A stretch of DNA of 64,000 nucleotides from Haematospirillum jordaniae. Lineage in GTDB: Bacteria; Pseudomonadota; Alphaproteobacteria; Rhodospirillales; Rhodospirillaceae. The translations under genes and the position numbers were made by a program. How positions within the stretch are numbered: position 1 is the stretch's first letter; each line of letters begins with the position of its first letter. Positions 7,536 to 15,650 of this stretch are shown one piece after another. Below the pieces are notes generated by a model. It was not told the DNA's origin and did not search any database. It saw only the letters and a program-made list of their open reading frames with translations. The stretch spans positions 1,356,001 through 1,420,000 of the forward strand of contig NZ_CP014525.1 of the NCBI RefSeq assembly GCF_001611975.1, written 5' to 3'.

Positions 7536-9074
7536 ATGCCTGTCCCTTTTCCATCCCAGTTGTCCGGAGCCTTGTTCCTTGCCGCGCGCAAGTCGGCGAT
7601 CCTTGCCGATGCGCCCCGCGTGGGGAAGACGGGCGCAGCGATCCTGGCCTGCGACTATGTCTTTGCCCGCCGCATCATCGTCGTTACCACCGCTTCAGGG
7701 CGCCCCAACTGGGCGCGTGAGTTCCGTGACTGGGGCTTTCCGCGCTGCATCCAGGTCATCTACAGTGCCGGCGACCGGGTACGTCCCGATGCCGAGGTGG
7801 TCATCACCGGCTGGGGCCTGGTGGCCGACCCGGCGCTGCTGGCGCAGCTTACGGCACGTCGCTGGCAGGTGTTCATTGCCGACGAGGGGCACTACGCCAA
7901 GAACCCGGATACCCAACGGACCAGGGCGGTATTCGGACGGTTTGCCGATGACGGGCTGGTCCACGATGCGTCTGCTGCCTTGGCGGGGTGCTCGGACAGC
8001 GTGTGGAATTTGACCGGCACGCCAACCCCGACCGGGGCGCATGAACTTTATCCTTTCCTGCGTGCTTGCCTGCCCGCCACCCTTCGGGAAGGCGGCCCTG
8101 ACGTAACGCGCCTGAGCGCTTTTACCCGGCGCTATTGCACATGCAGGCTGATCCTGACCGGCGCCCCGCTGCACGTTCTGTACCGTGCGCTCGTCAGGTC
8201 CCGTCCGGTGGTCCTGAAAGCCGATCCGGCGAAAGGCTGGGCGGAAATCGATGGTCTGAAGGCGTTCAGCGCCCATTACGGCCTGTTCGATGGCAAGACG
8301 GTGCGGCGGCGTGTCGAGGAATTCGAGGATCGCGTTTCCTTGCGGCCGGGCCTTTTCACCCGCGTTGTCACCGGCACCAGGAACGCCGACGAATTGCGGG
8401 CGCGGATTGGCGGTATTCTTCTTCGCCGGACGCAGAAGGACGTGGGTATCCGTCCGCCTGTCTACAGTATCTTCTCGCTGAAACCGGCCGCGCTGTCGTC
8501 CTCCGAACGCCAGGCGCTGGCCGCTATGGACGCCAGGGCATCCGACATCCTGGACGCTGCCGAGGCCGGCAGGACCAGCAAGCTGGACCTGCATCTTGGG
8601 CCCCTGCGCCGCATTACCGGCCTTGTCACCGCCCGTGCGTTGATCGGGGCGCTGAAGGATGAACTGGACAGCCGTCTGGACAAGGTGGTGCTGATGGCGT
8701 GGCATCAGGATGTCGTCGACCTTCTGAAGGCGGGCCTGGTGAAATACGGCGTCGTCGGTATAGACGGGCGCACGCCGTCTGCCAGGCGTGCTGAACCCGT
8801 CGCCGCCTTTACGGCCGGCAACGCCCGCGTCTTTGTGGGTCAAATCCAGGCCGCGGGCGAGAACATAGACCTGTCTGTTGCCAGCGAACTCTTCTTTGTG
8901 GAGATGTCCTTCAATCCGAAGGATATGGCCCAGGCCGCGCTCCGCATCACCAACCACAAGCAGACACGGCAATGCTTCGTCCGTGTGTGTGCCCTTGAGG
9001 GCGGTATCAACGAAGCGCTGATGCGCATCGTCACGCGCCGTGTCGCGACGATGCGCCCCTTGATGGAGAACTGA
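7536..9074 (+). CDS. SNF2/DEAD-type phage helicase
   Basis: ATP-dependent DNA translocase/helicase, likely for replication or recombination. Walker A is DAPRVGKT (25-32), the DEGH box is at 116-119, motif III TGTPTPTG at 160-167; the second RecA lobe follows, with MAWHQDVVDLL, GIDGRTPSARR, GQIQAAGENIDL and an AALRITNHKQ arginine finger near the C-terminus. This is the superfamily-2 SNF2-like protein commonly found beside DUF2800 and DUF2815 genes in phages. Its length of 512 aa is complete. ATG 7536 starts the gene; the next gene begins four bases after the stop. Confidence 0.9.
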   Translation: MPVPFPSQLSGALFLAARKSAILADAPRVGKTGAAILACDYVFARRIIVVTTASGRPNWAREFRDWGFPRCIQVIYSAGDRVRPDAEVVITGWGLVADPALLAQLTARRWQVFIADEGHYAKNPDTQRTRAVFGRFADDGLVHDASAALAGCSDSVWNLTGTPTPTGAHELYPFLRACLPATLREGGPDVTRLSAFTRRYCTCRLILTGAPLHVLYRALVRSRPVVLKADPAKGWAEIDGLKAFSAHYGLFDGKTVRRRVEEFEDRVSLRPGLFTRVVTGTRNADELRARIGGILLRRTQKDVGIRPPVYSIFSLKPAALSSSERQALAAMDARASDILDAAEAGRTSKLDLHLGPLRRITGLVTARALIGALKDELDSRLDKVVLMAWHQDVVDLLKAGLVKYGVVGIDGRTPSARRAEPVAAFTAGNARVFVGQIQAAGENIDLSVASELFFVEMSFNPKDMAQAALRITNHKQTRQCFVRVCALEGGINEALMRIVTRRVATMRPLMEN

Positions 9075-9078
9075 CCAG

Positions 9079-9624
9079 ATGCCCGTGGAAATCAAGATTT
9101 GGCATGATGACGCCAGCCAGACGCTTGCCGAATTGCGTGTGATGGCCGGTGGCCTGACCGCTGGCGGCTGCTCCGGCCCGCTTGCCGCAGAGGGCACCGG
9201 TGCAGATTGCACCAGGGCTGCCGGGGGCGGCCATGCGGTGGACGTACCTTCCACCGACGCCGCTGCCGGCAAGCCGGCCAGGGGCAAGCGCCGCACCAGG
9301 GCCGACGTGGGGGCCGTGCAGGACAGTCCATCCGGCACGGCGGAAACCGAGGCGCAGGATGATGCCGACGAGCAGGCCGAAAGCGCTGCCCGCAAGACGG
9401 AACGGACGCATGACGACGTGCGCGCTGTACTTGGCAGGTACGTCCAGAAATTTGGCATGGACGCCGCGCAGGAGGATGGTCCGAAGGTCATTACCATGCT
9501 GTTCGGTGAAGGCAGGAGCAAGGTGTCTGACATCCCCGAGGATCAGGACAGTCTTGCCAAGGCTGTGGCCGGCGTCGAGGAGATGCTTGTGAAGAACCCC
9601 TTCAAGCGTGCCGGGGTGGCGTAA
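9079..9624 (+). CDS. Phage protein with disordered middle and conserved C-terminal domain
   Basis: A 181-aa protein of unknown function between helicase and nuclease. Residues about 25-110 are Ala/Gly/Asp/Glu-rich and probably disordered. The C-terminal 70 residues (from THDDVRAVLGRYVQKFG to KNPFKR) look folded. Similar small proteins sit beside phage RecB-like nucleases and may be accessory to them; this is inference from position. The stop overlaps the next start (TAATG). Confidence 0.65.
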   Translation: MPVEIKIWHDDASQTLAELRVMAGGLTAGGCSGPLAAEGTGADCTRAAGGGHAVDVPSTDAAAGKPARGKRRTRADVGAVQDSPSGTAETEAQDDADEQAESAARKTERTHDDVRAVLGRYVQKFGMDAAQEDGPKVITMLFGEGRSKVSDIPEDQDSLAKAVAGVEEMLVKNPFKRAGVA

Positions 9625-10904
9625 TGACCGGTCACGGTGCGCGCGACCACGCTACGTGGTCTGCGTCGGCCACCTCCAGGAATTGGGGGTGCCCCGGCGC
9701 CCTAGCCCTGTCCGAAACGGTCAGGAACCTAGATAAGGAGAGTGAAGCCGCCGCATGGGGTACGGCGTGCCATCAGATCAGCGAAAAGTGCCTGCGCGAA
9801 GAGTGCGACGCCAGCACCTTCATGGGCCGCGTGGAGACGACCAGGGAGCATAGCTTTACGGTTGACGAGGAAATGGCGGAAACCGCCCAGACCTATCTCG
9901 CTTACGTGCGGGGGCGGATGGCGGAATATGCCGTGGCAACGGGCGACAGGGCCGTCCTTTCGGTCGAGCAGACGTTCAGCCTGTCCAAGCTGCAACCGCC
10001 GTTCGAGGCCGGGGGTACTGCCGATGCGGTGCTGTGGTTCCCCATGTGGGGGCTGATCGAGGTCGTCGACCTTAAGGGCGGGCGCGGCGTGGTGGTGGAG
10101 GCTGCCGGCAACCCGCAACTGCGCACCTACGCACTGGGGGCGATTCTCGCCAATCCGGGGTTGTCGGTTGAGAAGGTCATGTCCACCATTGTCCAGCCGC
10201 GCGCGGCCCACAAAGACGGGCGCATCCGGTCGGAGACGTTCCATGTCGTCGACCTGATGGAGTGGACTGCGGATTTGCTGGCCGCCATGCGCAGGGCCAG
10301 CGACGCGGGCAACGCCCGCCACAAGATGGGGGGCCTGCAATGGGCAGCGCAGTATCTGAATGCCGGTTCGCACTGCAAGTTCTGCCCCGCAACCGGTGTT
10401 TGCCCGGCACTGGAGCAGAAGGTGACGGATGCTGCGGGGATCTGGTTTGACGACCTCGACAATCCGTATATCGCCAATATGCCCGACAGCCTGGACCCCC
10501 GGCGCCTGTCCCGGACCCTCGACATGCTGGATATGATCGAGGACTGGATCAAGGCGGTACGGGTTCTCGCCCATACGCAGGCCGAGGCAGGCATCGACAT
10601 ACCCGGCTACAGACTCGTCCCCAGGCAAGGGCGCGAGACGTGGCAGGGCGCTGCCGAGATGACGGTTCGCACAACCTGTATCGAGGCCGGGCTGGCGGAA
10701 GACAGGTTTGTCAACCCCGGCAAGCTCCGTACACCGAAACAGGTCCGCGATGCCCTCAGGAAAGTGGGGGCCACAGATGCCATCAGGGTGCTGGAGGGCC
10801 TGTCCGAAGTTCCCCATACCGGCACGAACCTCGTTCGTGCCGACAAGACCACCCGGGCTGCGGCGATGCCCAAGGCCCGGCAGTTTTTCACCGTGCTCGA
10901 CTAA
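9624..10904 (+). CDS. DUF2800 RecB/Cas4-like nuclease
   Basis: PD-(D/E)XK nuclease of the DUF2800 family, a phage recombination or DNA-processing enzyme. Active-site elements visible: His50 (GTACH), Asp134 (GGTADAV), Asp149-Leu-Lys151 (EVVDLK) and Gln165...Tyr169 (PQLRTYA). Cys23 near the N-terminus and Cys251, Cys254 and Cys260 (CKFCPATGVC) form the four-cysteine pattern that holds an Fe-S cluster in Cas4/AddB relatives. The product is 426 aa and intact. It is co-translated with the gene upstream (TAATG) and followed by DUF2815, the usual partner. Confidence 0.9.
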   Translation: MTGHGARDHATWSASATSRNWGCPGALALSETVRNLDKESEAAAWGTACHQISEKCLREECDASTFMGRVETTREHSFTVDEEMAETAQTYLAYVRGRMAEYAVATGDRAVLSVEQTFSLSKLQPPFEAGGTADAVLWFPMWGLIEVVDLKGGRGVVVEAAGNPQLRTYALGAILANPGLSVEKVMSTIVQPRAAHKDGRIRSETFHVVDLMEWTADLLAAMRRASDAGNARHKMGGLQWAAQYLNAGSHCKFCPATGVCPALEQKVTDAAGIWFDDLDNPYIANMPDSLDPRRLSRTLDMLDMIEDWIKAVRVLAHTQAEAGIDIPGYRLVPRQGRETWQGAAEMTVRTTCIEAGLAEDRFVNPGKLRTPKQVRDALRKVGATDAIRVLEGLSEVPHTGTNLVRADKTTRAAAMPKARQFFTVLD

Positions 10905-10922
10905 CAGAGGAGATCAGCACAT

Positions 10923-11540
10923 ATGGCTCGTTCCGAAGACATCAAGACCAAGCTGGCGCGCCTGGCTTTCACCCAGTCGCTGTTCAGGCCGCAGGAGCGG
11001 GACAATGGCAAGAAGCAGTTCGGCTGCTCGCTGTTGTTCCCCAAGTCCGAAGACCTGTCGGCCCTCCAGAATGCCGCCCTGAAGGCGGCCACCGACGAGT
11101 GGGGCGAAAAGGCCGTCCAGTGGATCAAGGACGGCATCATCCACAGCCCGTTCCTTGACGGCGACGGCCCGCAGGGGCTGAACAAGAAGACCGGAGAGCG
11201 CCATGCCGGTTTCGCCGGTCATCGTTTCATCCGCGTCATCTCGGGCGAGGACTATCCGCCGAAGCTGTTCAACAAGGCGGTGCGCCCGATCAGCAGCCAG
11301 GAAGAACTCTACAGCGGCTGCTATGGCTTCGCCGTCGTCAACGCCTTTACCTGGGAGAACAAGGAGAAGGGCAAGGGGATCAGCTTCGGGGTCTCCATGA
11401 TCCAAGTCGCCAGGGATGGCGAGAAGCTGGGCGGTGGCGGTGGCGCCAGCCCGGAGCAGTTCTTCAACGCCATCGAGGACGAGGGTGAAGCCCCCGCCGA
11501 GACAAAGGACGGGAAGGGTGCGGCCGGCCTTTTCAGCTGA
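10923..11540 (+). CDS. DUF2815 protein (probable single-strand DNA-binding)
   Basis: A 205-aa member of DUF2815, a phage family with an OB-like fold thought to bind single-stranded DNA. Characteristic features are the N-terminal RLAFTQSLFRPQ segment, KKQFGCSLLFPK, and the central YSGCYGFAVVNAFTWENK block. The C-terminal tail is acidic and Gly-rich (EDEGEAPAETKDGKGAAGLFS), as in SSBs, where such tails recruit partners. AGAGGAG lies about ten bases before ATG 10923. Its place between DUF2800 and DNA polymerase fits a replication/recombination role. Confidence 0.88.
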   Translation: MARSEDIKTKLARLAFTQSLFRPQERDNGKKQFGCSLLFPKSEDLSALQNAALKAATDEWGEKAVQWIKDGIIHSPFLDGDGPQGLNKKTGERHAGFAGHRFIRVISGEDYPPKLFNKAVRPISSQEELYSGCYGFAVVNAFTWENKEKGKGISFGVSMIQVARDGEKLGGGGGASPEQFFNAIEDEGEAPAETKDGKGAAGLFS

Positions 11541-11613
11541 CCGCTTGTATGAAATGACGGGCGACGCCGGCATCCAATGGCCGGCGTCGTTCCGAACTAG
11601 GAGCCAGACGACC

Positions 11614-11805
11614 ATGATCAACGAGGATCCCGGCAAGGGCCATAACAGCGGCAATGCCATCGGCGGTATTGCCAGCGAGGGGTTGCGGCAGCTTGTCACC
11701 CGCATTGAGACCCCGGAGGAAGAGACGTGTGGCCTTCAGGCCGACATCAAGGCTGTGTCCGTGCAGGACCGGGTTCTTGCGGTGTACGAAGAGGTGTTGG
11801 CATGA
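11614..11805 (+). CDS. Shortened GapR/DUF2312-like protein
   Basis: A 63-aa protein beginning INEDPGKGHNSGNAIGG, then LRQLVTRIETPEEE...LQADIKAV, which matches the N-terminal coiled-coil of the DUF2312/GapR family of AT-rich DNA and overtwisted DNA binders. The family normally continues for about 30 residues (AEAKGNGFD...LRKxIxLRK) before a C-terminal LDxYxxAL helix. Here IKAVSVQDRV runs straight into VLAVYEEVLA, as if the middle basic segment were deleted in frame. AGGAG precedes ATG 11614. The next gene overlaps its stop (ATGA). DNA binding may be lost or altered. Confidence 0.7.
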   Translation: MINEDPGKGHNSGNAIGGIASEGLRQLVTRIETPEEETCGLQADIKAVSVQDRVLAVYEEVLA

Positions 11806-12014
11806 AAACCGCGGCTCATCTGGTCGAGGAAGCCGCCTTGCACGGTTTTCGTATCGCCCGCCTATTGAATGCCAACGGCACCTGGCAGGCGGCATTCAGG
11901 GACGACAACGGCGCCGTGTTCGCCGGCAGCGGCGGCACCCTGGAAGCCGCGCTGTACGATGCATTGGGCAATGCACTGACGACGGGGGTAAAGCGTGGCG
12001 CGGGGGAAGCCTGA
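11802..12014 (+). CDS. Small phage hypothetical protein, 70 aa
   Basis: ATG 11802 overlaps the stop of the GapR-like gene (ATGA), so the two are probably co-translated. The sequence (LLNANGTWQAAFRDDNGAVFAGSGGTLEAALYDALGNAL) looks like a small alpha/beta fold. No family is recognised. It precedes the methyltransferase gene by 69 bases. Confidence 0.55.
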   Translation: MKTAAHLVEEAALHGFRIARLLNANGTWQAAFRDDNGAVFAGSGGTLEAALYDALGNALTTGVKRGAGEA

Positions 12015-12083
12015 AAGTCCGGCATGGCCTGGTGACAGGCAGTGCCAGCCGCCCTGCGTGCTTCAGTGGTCCGGGGCTGCGCC

Positions 12084-13082
12084 ATGACGGCCTGGTACAA
12101 TGAAATCGACCCTTATGCGGCGCAATGGCTCCGCAACCTGATTGCCGCCGGGTGCATCGCGCCGGGCGTTGTGGATGAAAGGAACATTCTTGATGTCAGA
12201 CCCGACGAGCTTGCCGGGTTCACCCAGTGCCATTTCTTTGCCGGTATCGGGGTCTGGAGCCATGCCCTCCGCCTTGCCGGCTGGCCCGACAGCCGTCCCG
12301 TCTGGACCGGAAGTTGCCCCTGCCAGCCTTTCAGCACGGCAGGCCGGGGCCCTGGGTTTGCTGACGAGCGGCACCTGTGGCCCTTCTGGTTCCATCTCGT
12401 TGACCAGTGCCGCCCTTCGGTTGTCTTTGGTGAGCAGGTTGAAGCGGCGATTGGGCACGGCTGGCTCGACCTTGTTTACTCTGACCTGGAAGGAGCGGGT
12501 TACGCCTTCGCACCGGTCGGTATCCCTGCTGCGGGCGTCGGTGCGCCGCACATCCGGCAGCGGCTGTGGTTCATCGCCGCACGTCAGGAGCTGGCCCACG
12601 CCAACAGCACGGGACCACAAGGATGGCAGCAATCCCTGCGCCGACGTGCCGGTCAAGGCCCTGTTGGGGCGGGCGGTCTGGCTGTGCAACTGGAAACACC
12701 CGGCGGTTTTGGGGCGGGCCCCGGCTGCGGAGGCTGGAACCGGCGCGAAACGCCCGCACCCGGATCCCGACATGACCGGAAGGCAGCCGAGGGGGCCCAC
12801 GCCCTTCCTGAACGCGGAGCCGGCACGGCTGACGGCTTCTGGCACTCTGCTGACTGGTTGCGCTGCCGGGATGGACACTGGAGGCCCGTTGAACCCGGCA
12901 CATTCCCGCTGGCTCATGGGGCTTCCGCCCGCGTGGGACGCCTGCGCGCCTACGGGAATGCCATCAGCCCGTATCCGGCGGCGGAACTCATTGGCAGCTA
13001 CCTTGACATTGAACGTCTTCGACTGACCCCCCTGTCGAATAGGGAGACCGGAAGCGACACCCGGGCCGGGGTGTTCGCATGA
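12084..13082 (+). CDS. DNA (cytosine-5) methyltransferase
   Basis: Phage orphan C5-methyltransferase, which probably protects phage DNA from host restriction. Motif I is HFFAGIGVWSHALRLAG, motif IV GSCPCQPFSTAG with the catalytic Cys of the PCQ triplet, motif VI GEQV in place of ENV, motif VIII QRLWF, and motif X YGNAI near the C-terminus. The region between VIII and X, where target recognition lies, is short and Gly/Arg-rich. Frame-matched ATG 12084 gives MTAWYNEIDPYAAQWLR, the usual beginning of this phage subfamily (332 aa here). It overlaps the polymerase gene by four bases (ATGA). A long out-of-frame reading frame lies inside it (separate entry). Confidence 0.9.
   Translation: MTAWYNEIDPYAAQWLRNLIAAGCIAPGVVDERNILDVRPDELAGFTQCHFFAGIGVWSHALRLAGWPDSRPVWTGSCPCQPFSTAGRGPGFADERHLWPFWFHLVDQCRPSVVFGEQVEAAIGHGWLDLVYSDLEGAGYAFAPVGIPAAGVGAPHIRQRLWFIAARQELAHANSTGPQGWQQSLRRRAGQGPVGAGGLAVQLETPGGFGAGPGCGGWNRRETPAPGSRHDRKAAEGAHALPERGAGTADGFWHSADWLRCRDGHWRPVEPGTFPLAHGASARVGRLRAYGNAISPYPAAELIGSYLDIERLRLTPLSNRETGSDTRAGVFA
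12193..13026 (+). CDS. Overlapping reading frame inside the methyltransferase gene (uncertain)
   Basis: A 277-codon frame (ATG 12193) lies entirely inside the methyltransferase gene in another frame. Its translation contains segments I recognise from many phage-annotated proteins: MSDPTSLPGS at the start, GLLTSGTCGPSGSIS, TLTWKERVTPS, SWPTPTARDHKDG and LNPAHSRWLMGLPPAWD near the end. Those blocks face conserved methyltransferase motifs (for example LNPAHSRW opposite the PLAHG-ARVG-YGNAI block), so their recurrence in databases may simply mirror methyltransferase conservation. GC-rich DNA also gives long shadow frames. Real dual coding is possible but unproven. Confidence 0.3.
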   Translation: MSDPTSLPGSPSAISLPVSGSGAMPSALPAGPTAVPSGPEVAPASLSARQAGALGLLTSGTCGPSGSISLTSAALRLSLVSRLKRRLGTAGSTLFTLTWKERVTPSHRSVSLLRASVRRTSGSGCGSSPHVRSWPTPTARDHKDGSNPCADVPVKALLGRAVWLCNWKHPAVLGRAPAAEAGTGAKRPHPDPDMTGRQPRGPTPFLNAEPARLTASGTLLTGCAAGMDTGGPLNPAHSRWLMGLPPAWDACAPTGMPSARIRRRNSLAATLTLNVFD

Positions 13083-15367
13083 CCGCCGCCAAGCGCGTTG
13101 AGCTGGACTTCGAGACGCGCAGTCCGGTTGATCTCAGGACAAGGGGCGTGTACGTCTACGCCGCGCATCCGGATACGGAAGTGCTGATGGCGGCCTACAA
13201 GATTGATGGCGGGCCGACCAGGCGCTGGCTGCGCGGGGATCCGTGTCCCTTGGACCTGCGCGCGGCCATTGAGGGCGGGGCTGTTGTCGAGGCGCACAAC
13301 AACACCTTCGAGCGGTTGATGATCAACATGATCCTGGCTCCGCGCCATGGCTGGCCGCACCTGCCGCTGGCGCAGTGCCGCTGCACCGCCGCCACAGCGG
13401 CCGCGCTGTCGCTGCCGCGCAAGCTGGGTGACCTTGGCACCGCCCTTGGCCTCACGGTCCGGAAGGATAAACGCGGCGCGGCGCTGATCCGCAAGTTTTC
13501 CATCCCGCGCAGGCCGGCCACTGCCGGGCAGCGGGGGTGTAATGCTGCGGTGGACGCCCTGCCCGATGCGGGCACCCGGAATGCCCGGGGGGTGCCCCTG
13601 CACTGGAACGAGCCAGAGGATCATCCTGCGGATTTCCGGGACTTCCGCGACTACAATGCGGCTGACGTGGACTCCGAGGCTGAAGCCGCCGGACGCATGG
13701 TGCCGCTGTCAGACGACGAGCTGGACCTGTGGCGTATTTCCGAGCGTATCAATGACCGGGGCCTGCGCATCGATGTCACGTCGTGCCGCGCCGCCCTGCG
13801 CCTCGCCGGCAAGGCCAGGGCGCTGCTTGACCGTGATATGAGGCTGGCAACCGGCGGCTACGTCACCACGTGCACGCAGGTGGGCCGGCTGACCGAGTGG
13901 GTGAAGCGGCAGGGTGTTGCTCTCCCCTCGGCAGCGAAGGCCGATCTCGAGGACGTGCTTGCGCGTGACGACATCCCCGCCACGGTGCGCCGTGCCGTCG
14001 AAATACGCCAGGAAGCGGCCAAGACATCTGTCTCCAAGTTGAAAGCGTTCCTCAACCGCGCCAGTCATGACGGACGCATCCGGGGGGCGTTCCTCTATCA
14101 CGCGGCCGGTACCGGGCGGTGGTCATCTACAGGGGCCCAGGTCCACAACCTGCCACGCCCGCGCAAGGTGTTCGAGGATGCGCACCTGGACACGCGGGTG
14201 CTGTTCCAGGCCATCCGCACCGAGAACCCGGAGTGGCTGACGTTTCTCTATGGCGACGAACTCGGCAAGCCGCTGCATCTGCTCTCGGACGCAATCCGGG
14301 GCTTCATCTGGGCGGAACCGGGTTGCGACATCCTGGACGCCGACTACGCCGGTATCGAGGGGGCCGTCGCCGCCTGGTTCTGTGGCGAGGACTGGAAGGT
14401 CAAGGCCATGTTCGACCTCATGGCTGACCCGGACCTGCCCGATCTTTACCGCCGTGCGGCCGCCGGCATCTTCAACACCACCACCGCAGAGTTGACCAGG
14501 AAAGACCCCCGGCGCCAGGTGGGCAAGGTGTCGGAACTGTCGCTCCAGTACCAGGGCGGCCCGGGGGCGTTCCGTTCGATGGCACGGAACTACTCCATGA
14601 AGCTTGACCCCCTTTATGCCCCGGTCTGGGCGGCTGCGCCGCAACACCGGCGCGAGGCTGCCCTCAGGCGCTACGAGACGGTGTTGCGGCAGAACCTGCC
14701 GATTGCAGGGCAGTTGACACGGCGGGAATTCCTGGCTGCCGAACTGGTCAAGGCTGGCTGGCGGGACACGCACCCCGCCATTACGGCGGCGTGGGCGCTT
14801 TTGCAAGATGGTGTGACCGAAGCTGTGGCCAACCCCGGCACCGTTGTCACGGTGCTGAAGGCCAGATACCTCGTCCGCAATGGCTTCCTGTGGTGTCAGT
14901 TGCCATCGGGGCGTTGTCTTGCCTACGGTGCGCCGCACCTCAGGCAGCAGGTGTGGGTGCGCAAGACCGGAGCCGGGGTGTCCGAGACGATGGGCTGTAC
15001 GGAAGCCGGGAGGCTGGAAGCCGCCGGCGGGTGCGTCATCGAGCGCGCCGCCAGGCCGGCGGTTACGGTGCTGGGCGTGGAGAGCCAGTCGCAGAAGCTT
15101 GTACGCTATGCCCTGTATGGCGGGCTGCTGCTGGAGAACGTGGTGCAGGCCATTGCCCGTGATCTCCTGGCACACGGTATCCGTCAGGCCGAGAAGGCGG
15201 GCTACCCCGTTATTGGCCACGTTCACGACGAGATTTTGTGCGAGGTGCCGCGGGGTTTCGGTGACGTAAAGACGTTCGAGCGGCTGATTTGCGAGCGGCC
15301 GGCGTGGGCCGCCGGCCTGCCGCTGTCCTCGGGGGGTTGGAGAGGCAAACGGTTCAGGAAGGATTGA
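13079..15367 (+). CDS. Phage DNA polymerase, family A with 3'-5' exonuclease
   Basis: Replicative DNA polymerase of the Pol I type (762 aa) that lacks a 5' nuclease domain, as in T7-like and related phage enzymes. Exonuclease motifs: DFETRS (Asp10, Glu12), AHNNTFE and YNAADVD. Polymerase motifs: A at DADYAGIE (Asp420-Glu427), B at RRQVGKVSELSLQYQGG, with QGG in place of the usual YG, and C at VHDE (His716-Asp717-Glu718). Gene start overlaps the methyltransferase stop by four bases, so they are coupled. No truncation or frameshift is seen. Confidence 0.94.
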   Translation: MTAAKRVELDFETRSPVDLRTRGVYVYAAHPDTEVLMAAYKIDGGPTRRWLRGDPCPLDLRAAIEGGAVVEAHNNTFERLMINMILAPRHGWPHLPLAQCRCTAATAAALSLPRKLGDLGTALGLTVRKDKRGAALIRKFSIPRRPATAGQRGCNAAVDALPDAGTRNARGVPLHWNEPEDHPADFRDFRDYNAADVDSEAEAAGRMVPLSDDELDLWRISERINDRGLRIDVTSCRAALRLAGKARALLDRDMRLATGGYVTTCTQVGRLTEWVKRQGVALPSAAKADLEDVLARDDIPATVRRAVEIRQEAAKTSVSKLKAFLNRASHDGRIRGAFLYHAAGTGRWSSTGAQVHNLPRPRKVFEDAHLDTRVLFQAIRTENPEWLTFLYGDELGKPLHLLSDAIRGFIWAEPGCDILDADYAGIEGAVAAWFCGEDWKVKAMFDLMADPDLPDLYRRAAAGIFNTTTAELTRKDPRRQVGKVSELSLQYQGGPGAFRSMARNYSMKLDPLYAPVWAAAPQHRREAALRRYETVLRQNLPIAGQLTRREFLAAELVKAGWRDTHPAITAAWALLQDGVTEAVANPGTVVTVLKARYLVRNGFLWCQLPSGRCLAYGAPHLRQQVWVRKTGAGVSETMGCTEAGRLEAAGGCVIERAARPAVTVLGVESQSQKLVRYALYGGLLLENVVQAIARDLLAHGIRQAEKAGYPVIGHVHDEILCEVPRGFGDVKTFERLICERPAWAAGLPLSSGGWRGKRFRKD

Positions 15368-15393
15368 CGTCATGAATGTATGTCGGGAATGTA

Positions 15394-15423
15394 TTGACTA
15401 TTGACCTACATCAGACATACAAT
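15394..15423 (+). promoter_or_regulatory. Early promoter with overlapping operator
   Basis: TTGACT (15394-15399), an 18-base spacer and TACAAT (15418-15423) form a good sigma-70 promoter. GACATACA (15414-15421) covers the -10 box, and an inverted copy TGTATGTC lies at 15377-15384. The longer match ACATCAGACATACA (15408-15421) is nearly repeated on the minus strand at 6182-6195 in the immunity region. A repressor bound there would block this promoter. Confidence 0.72.
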
Positions 15424-15440
15424 CGGGGTATCGACAACGG

Positions 15441-15650
15441 ATGTCTGGAGTTTTTACCTTGTCACCTCCCTCTTGTCCCCGCGTGCCCAAGCGCACGCTC
15501 ACCACCATGCGGTTGCCGTCCGACCTGATGTGGCAGTTGAGCAAGCTCGCCGAAAAGGAGGGCCGCTCCCGCTCCAACATGGTCGAGAAAATCCTTCGTG
15601 ACGGTGTTGCGAAGAAGGCAAAGGAAGAGGTTGCTGATGTTCTCGCCTAG
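15441..15650 (+). CDS. Ribbon-helix-helix (Arc/MetJ-type) regulator
   Basis: A 69-aa DNA-binding protein. RTLTTMRLPSDLMWQLSKLAEKEGRSRSNMVEKILRDGV is a standard ribbon-helix-helix: beta strand, then two helices with Arc-like SRSNMVEKIL. ATG 15441 lies 17 bases after the -10 box; no strong ribosome site is visible, so ATG 15510 (starting MRLPSDLM) is an alternative. First gene under the 15.4-kb promoter, in the position of an Arc-like secondary regulator. Confidence 0.75.
   Translation: MSGVFTLSPPSCPRVPKRTLTTMRLPSDLMWQLSKLAEKEGRSRSNMVEKILRDGVAKKAKEEVADVLA

Noticed and set aside
7695..9533. 612-codon minus-strand frame opposite the helicase
   Set aside because: It overlaps the recognised SNF2-type helicase almost fully, its translation shows no domain, and long antisense shadows are expected in GC-rich DNA.
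9729..10817. 362-codon minus-strand frame opposite the DUF2800 gene
   Set aside because: Shadow frame; composition rich in Arg, Gly, His and Pro with no recognisable fold.
14123..15373. 416-codon minus-strand frame opposite the DNA polymerase
   Set aside because: Antisense shadow of a clear family-A polymerase with all motifs on the other strand.
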